A program made the position numbers and the translations under genes. From Pelagimonas sp. (GTDB lineage: Bacteria; Pseudomonadota; Alphaproteobacteria; Rhodobacterales; Rhodobacteraceae), in the NCBI GenBank assembly GCA_025210455.1, contig JAOARQ010000046.1:62001-126000 (forward strand): a stretch of 64,000 nucleotides of DNA. The letters run 5' to 3'. Numbering within the stretch: position 1 is the first letter of the stretch; the number at the start of each line of letters is the position of its first letter. Of the stretch, positions 62,514 to 64,000 are shown piece by piece. A model generated the notes under the pieces. It was not told where the DNA came from. It saw nothing but the letters and a program-made list of their open reading frames with translations, and ran no database searches.

Positions 62514-62529
62514 TATGGGGGCCCCCATA
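62514..62529. repeat. Perfect 16-bp GC-rich palindrome upstream of metZ
   Basis: TATGGGGGCCCCCATA at 62514-62529, flanked by ACACAACA (62500-62507) and its inverted copy TGTTGTGT (62578-62585). It lies between the TetR gene end and the riboswitch; it could end the TetR transcript or bind a regulator. Confidence 0.45.
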
Positions 62530-62587
62530 TGCGGTTAAATTTGGTGTGATGCTTCTGCCAGTGCGACCGTGTAAAATTGTTGTGTGA

Positions 62588-62642
62588 TTGTGGCGATTTG
62601 TTACCGGATTGCGGGCCACGTAAAATATGCCGCTAAAGAGGT
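62588..62642 (+). ncRNA. SAM-II riboswitch controlling metZ
   Basis: GTGGC (62590-62594) pairs with GCCAC (62615-62619) to form P1. The loop contains GATTTGTTACCGGATTGC and the downstream tail TAAAATATGCCGCTAAAGAGG; these match the SAM-II consensus, including the pseudoknot partners (GCGG with CCGC). The position right before metZ is the classic alphaproteobacterial context. SAM binding should lower metZ expression. Confidence 0.88.
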
Positions 62643-62646
62643 CAGA

Positions 62647-62685
62647 CGAAAGCCCCCTTTCGCTTGGCCGCGATCGGGGTTTTTT
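62647..62685 (+). terminator. Terminator and competing hairpin downstream of the SAM-II aptamer
   Basis: AAAGCCCC (62649-62656) can pair with GGGGTTTT (62676-62683) with one G-T pair, followed by T residues. CGAAAG (62647-62652) can instead pair with CTTTCG (62657-62662), excluding that fold. This gives a plausible on/off switch. The ribosome site AGGAG follows directly. Confidence 0.6.
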
Positions 62686-62700
62686 CTTTAGGAGACAGCA

Positions 62701-63879
62701 ATGTCGAAGCGCTCAAAACAAACCAATCTTGTTCACGGCGGCACCAAGCGCAGCCAATGGAATGAAGTCAGCGAAGCGATCTTTCTAACCCAGGGTTTTG
62801 TCTATGACACGGCAGAGGATGCAGAGGCACGCTTTATCAAGACCGGCGAAGATGAATACATCTATGCCCGCTATGGCAACCCCACCGTGGCCATGTTCGA
62901 AGAACGCATGGCGCTTTTGGAAGGGGCCGAGGATGGCTTTGCCTGTGCCTCTGGGATGGCGGCAGTAAACGGCGCTTTGATGTCGCTGCTGAAAGCTGGC
63001 GATCATATCGTTTCGGCGCGGGCGCTGTTTGGATCCTGTCTTTATATCGCTGAAGAAATCCTGACCCGCTATGGCGTTGATGTCACCTTTGTGGATGGTG
63101 CAGATCTGGCGCAGTGGCAGGCGGCTGTGCGCCCTGACACCAAGGCTGTGTTCTTTGAATCCATGTCCAACCCTACGTTGGAGCTGGTTGATATCGCTGG
63201 CGTGGCAGAGATCGCGCATCAAGTTGGCGCCAAGGTGATTGTCGACAATGTCTTTTCCACCCCGATCTATTCGAAGGCATTCGAGCAGGGCGCAGATGTT
63301 GTTGTCTATTCGACCACAAAACATGTGGACGGACAGGGGCGTTGTCTGGGGGGCGTTATCCTGGGCACCAAAGAGCACATTCGCGGTGTTGTCGAACCCT
63401 ACATGAAGCATACCGGCGGTTCCATGAGTCCCTTCAACGCCTGGGTGCAGCTGAAAGGCATGGAAACCCTGTCGCTGCGGGTGAAGGCCCAAACCGCCAG
63501 TGCCGGTGCTTTGGCCGCTGCGCTTGAAGGACATGACAAGCTCACCCGCGTGATCTTTCCGGGAGCTGCGTCTCATCCGCAGCATGATCTGGCGATGCGG
63601 CAGCTTGGGGCAGGGGGCACCATGCTGGCCTTTGAAATCGCGGGCGGCAAAGAGGCGGCTTTCCGGTTCCTGAATGCGTTGGAGGTGGCGATTATCTCGA
63701 ATAACCTTGGCGATGCCAAAACCATCGCGACCCACCCGGCGACCACCACCCATCAGCGTCTGACGCCTGAACAGCGTGCTCAGCTGGGCATTGGGGATGG
63801 GCTGATCCGCTTTTCCGTCGGCATCGAAGACAGCGATGATCTGATCGATGATGTGCTGCAGGCGCTTGCTGCGGTATAA
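62701..63879 (+). CDS. metZ: O-succinylhomoserine sulfhydrylase MetZ
   Basis: A 392-residue PLP enzyme of the Cys/Met metabolism family that makes homocysteine from O-succinylhomoserine and sulfide. The PLP lysine is K207 (STTKHVDGQGR); the YARYGNPT and CASGMAAVNG motifs hold the cofactor phosphate and substrate. AGGAG precedes the ATG. A SAM-II riboswitch and terminator lie in the leader, so expression falls when SAM is plentiful. Confidence 0.95.
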   Translation: MSKRSKQTNLVHGGTKRSQWNEVSEAIFLTQGFVYDTAEDAEARFIKTGEDEYIYARYGNPTVAMFEERMALLEGAEDGFACASGMAAVNGALMSLLKAGDHIVSARALFGSCLYIAEEILTRYGVDVTFVDGADLAQWQAAVRPDTKAVFFESMSNPTLELVDIAGVAEIAHQVGAKVIVDNVFSTPIYSKAFEQGADVVVYSTTKHVDGQGRCLGGVILGTKEHIRGVVEPYMKHTGGSMSPFNAWVQLKGMETLSLRVKAQTASAGALAAALEGHDKLTRVIFPGAASHPQHDLAMRQLGAGGTMLAFEIAGGKEAAFRFLNALEVAIISNNLGDAKTIATHPATTTHQRLTPEQRAQLGIGDGLIRFSVGIEDSDDLIDDVLQALAAV

Positions 63880-63946
63880 AGGGATCACATAAAGGTTTTG
63901 GGAAAACAGATCTGATCTGTCGGTTTCAGCGTACACATTAACGGAG

Positions 63947-64000
63947 ATGGAATTTGCTCAGGTGAATTCCTATCTTAAACTGGAGCGCGACAGGCAGAGA
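63947..64000 (+). CDS. Possible start of a gene running off the window
   Basis: An ATG at 63947 opens a frame without stop to the window edge (18 codons, MEFAQVNSYLKLERDRQR). The GGAG just before it is too close to serve as a normal ribosome site, so a GTG at 63962 is also possible. Too short to identify. Confidence 0.3.
   Translation, partial: MEFAQVNSYLKLERDRQR

Noticed and set aside
62785-63936. 383-codon minus-strand frame over metZ
   Set aside because: Antisense to metZ, whose PLP motifs are intact and whose leader has a riboswitch.

Overview
The window looks like chromosomal DNA from a marine alphaproteobacterium of the Rhodobacterales (Roseobacter group). The reasons are a GC-rich coding style, a betI-betC-betB-betA choline-sulfate operon, a TAXI-type TRAP transporter with a fused permease and its own universal stress protein, a fdxA-carD pair, an SUV3-like helicase, a SAM-II riboswitch before metZ, and a ccmABCDG haem-export locus. 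The genus cannot be read from the sequence. No rRNA, tRNA, CRISPR array, prophage or plasmid gene was seen.

Layout. 0-3.7 kb: end of an M20 amidohydrolase, a lipid A-type acyltransferase, an isolated fliG, and a nitroreductase-fold protein carrying the iodotyrosine-deiodinase triad. 3.7-7.7 kb: ccmA-ccmB-ccmC-ccmD-ccmG, a 44-residue exported peptide and a DUF1223 protein. 7.8-16.5 kb: a minus-strand block (zeta-class GST, FAH-family hydrolase, ABM protein, UspA, TRAP permease, TAXI binding protein, PhzS-like flavin monooxygenase), then an SDR. It looks like uptake and degradation of an aromatic or enol compound, but no ring-cleavage enzyme is present. 16.5-21.7 kb: a GlxA/CdhR-type regulator beside acyl-CoA dehydrogenase, NDP-forming CoA ligase and BKACE genes, a carnitine/gamma-butyrobetaine-like set without carnitine dehydrogenase. 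21.7-28.4 kb: metF/metR, a cold-shock protein, an ArsC/Spx-like protein, rsgA, a glycosyltransferase, an FkbM methyltransferase and a PaiB-like protein. 28.6-41.8 kb: fabF-mltG, a Tat-type agmatine deiminase homologue, a lipoprotein, a [2Fe-2S] ferredoxin coupled to an FG-GAP protein, a YmdB-like phosphoesterase, an SLC13 permease, a glutamine amidotransferase, yebC, pseudoazurin, and an ArgP/ArgO-type pair with an EamA transporter. 42.2-47.6 kb: betICBA. 47.6-57.8 kb: nuclease, DUF465, DksA-like, GNAT, PepF, lipase-like, SCP2 and TPR genes, then helicase-S4-fdxA-carD. 57.8-64 kb: CPA2 antiporter, hydrolase, a DUF6544/TetR pair and riboswitch-controlled metZ.

The most unusual non-coding material is: (a) a 269-bp element with 34-bp terminal inverted repeats that split a CTAG shared by the stop codons of two convergent genes (32156-32424); (b) a 267-bp near-palindrome, also between convergent genes (24462-24728); (c) two copies of a 58-nt structured hairpin at the 3' ends of two genes in the TRAP/monooxygenase block (9521-9578, 13880-13937). 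None contains a recognisable gene. I did not find a clearly novel multi-gene defence or biosynthetic system. The best candidates for undescribed biology are the TRAP/monooxygenase/FAH block, the incomplete carnitine-like operon and these elements.
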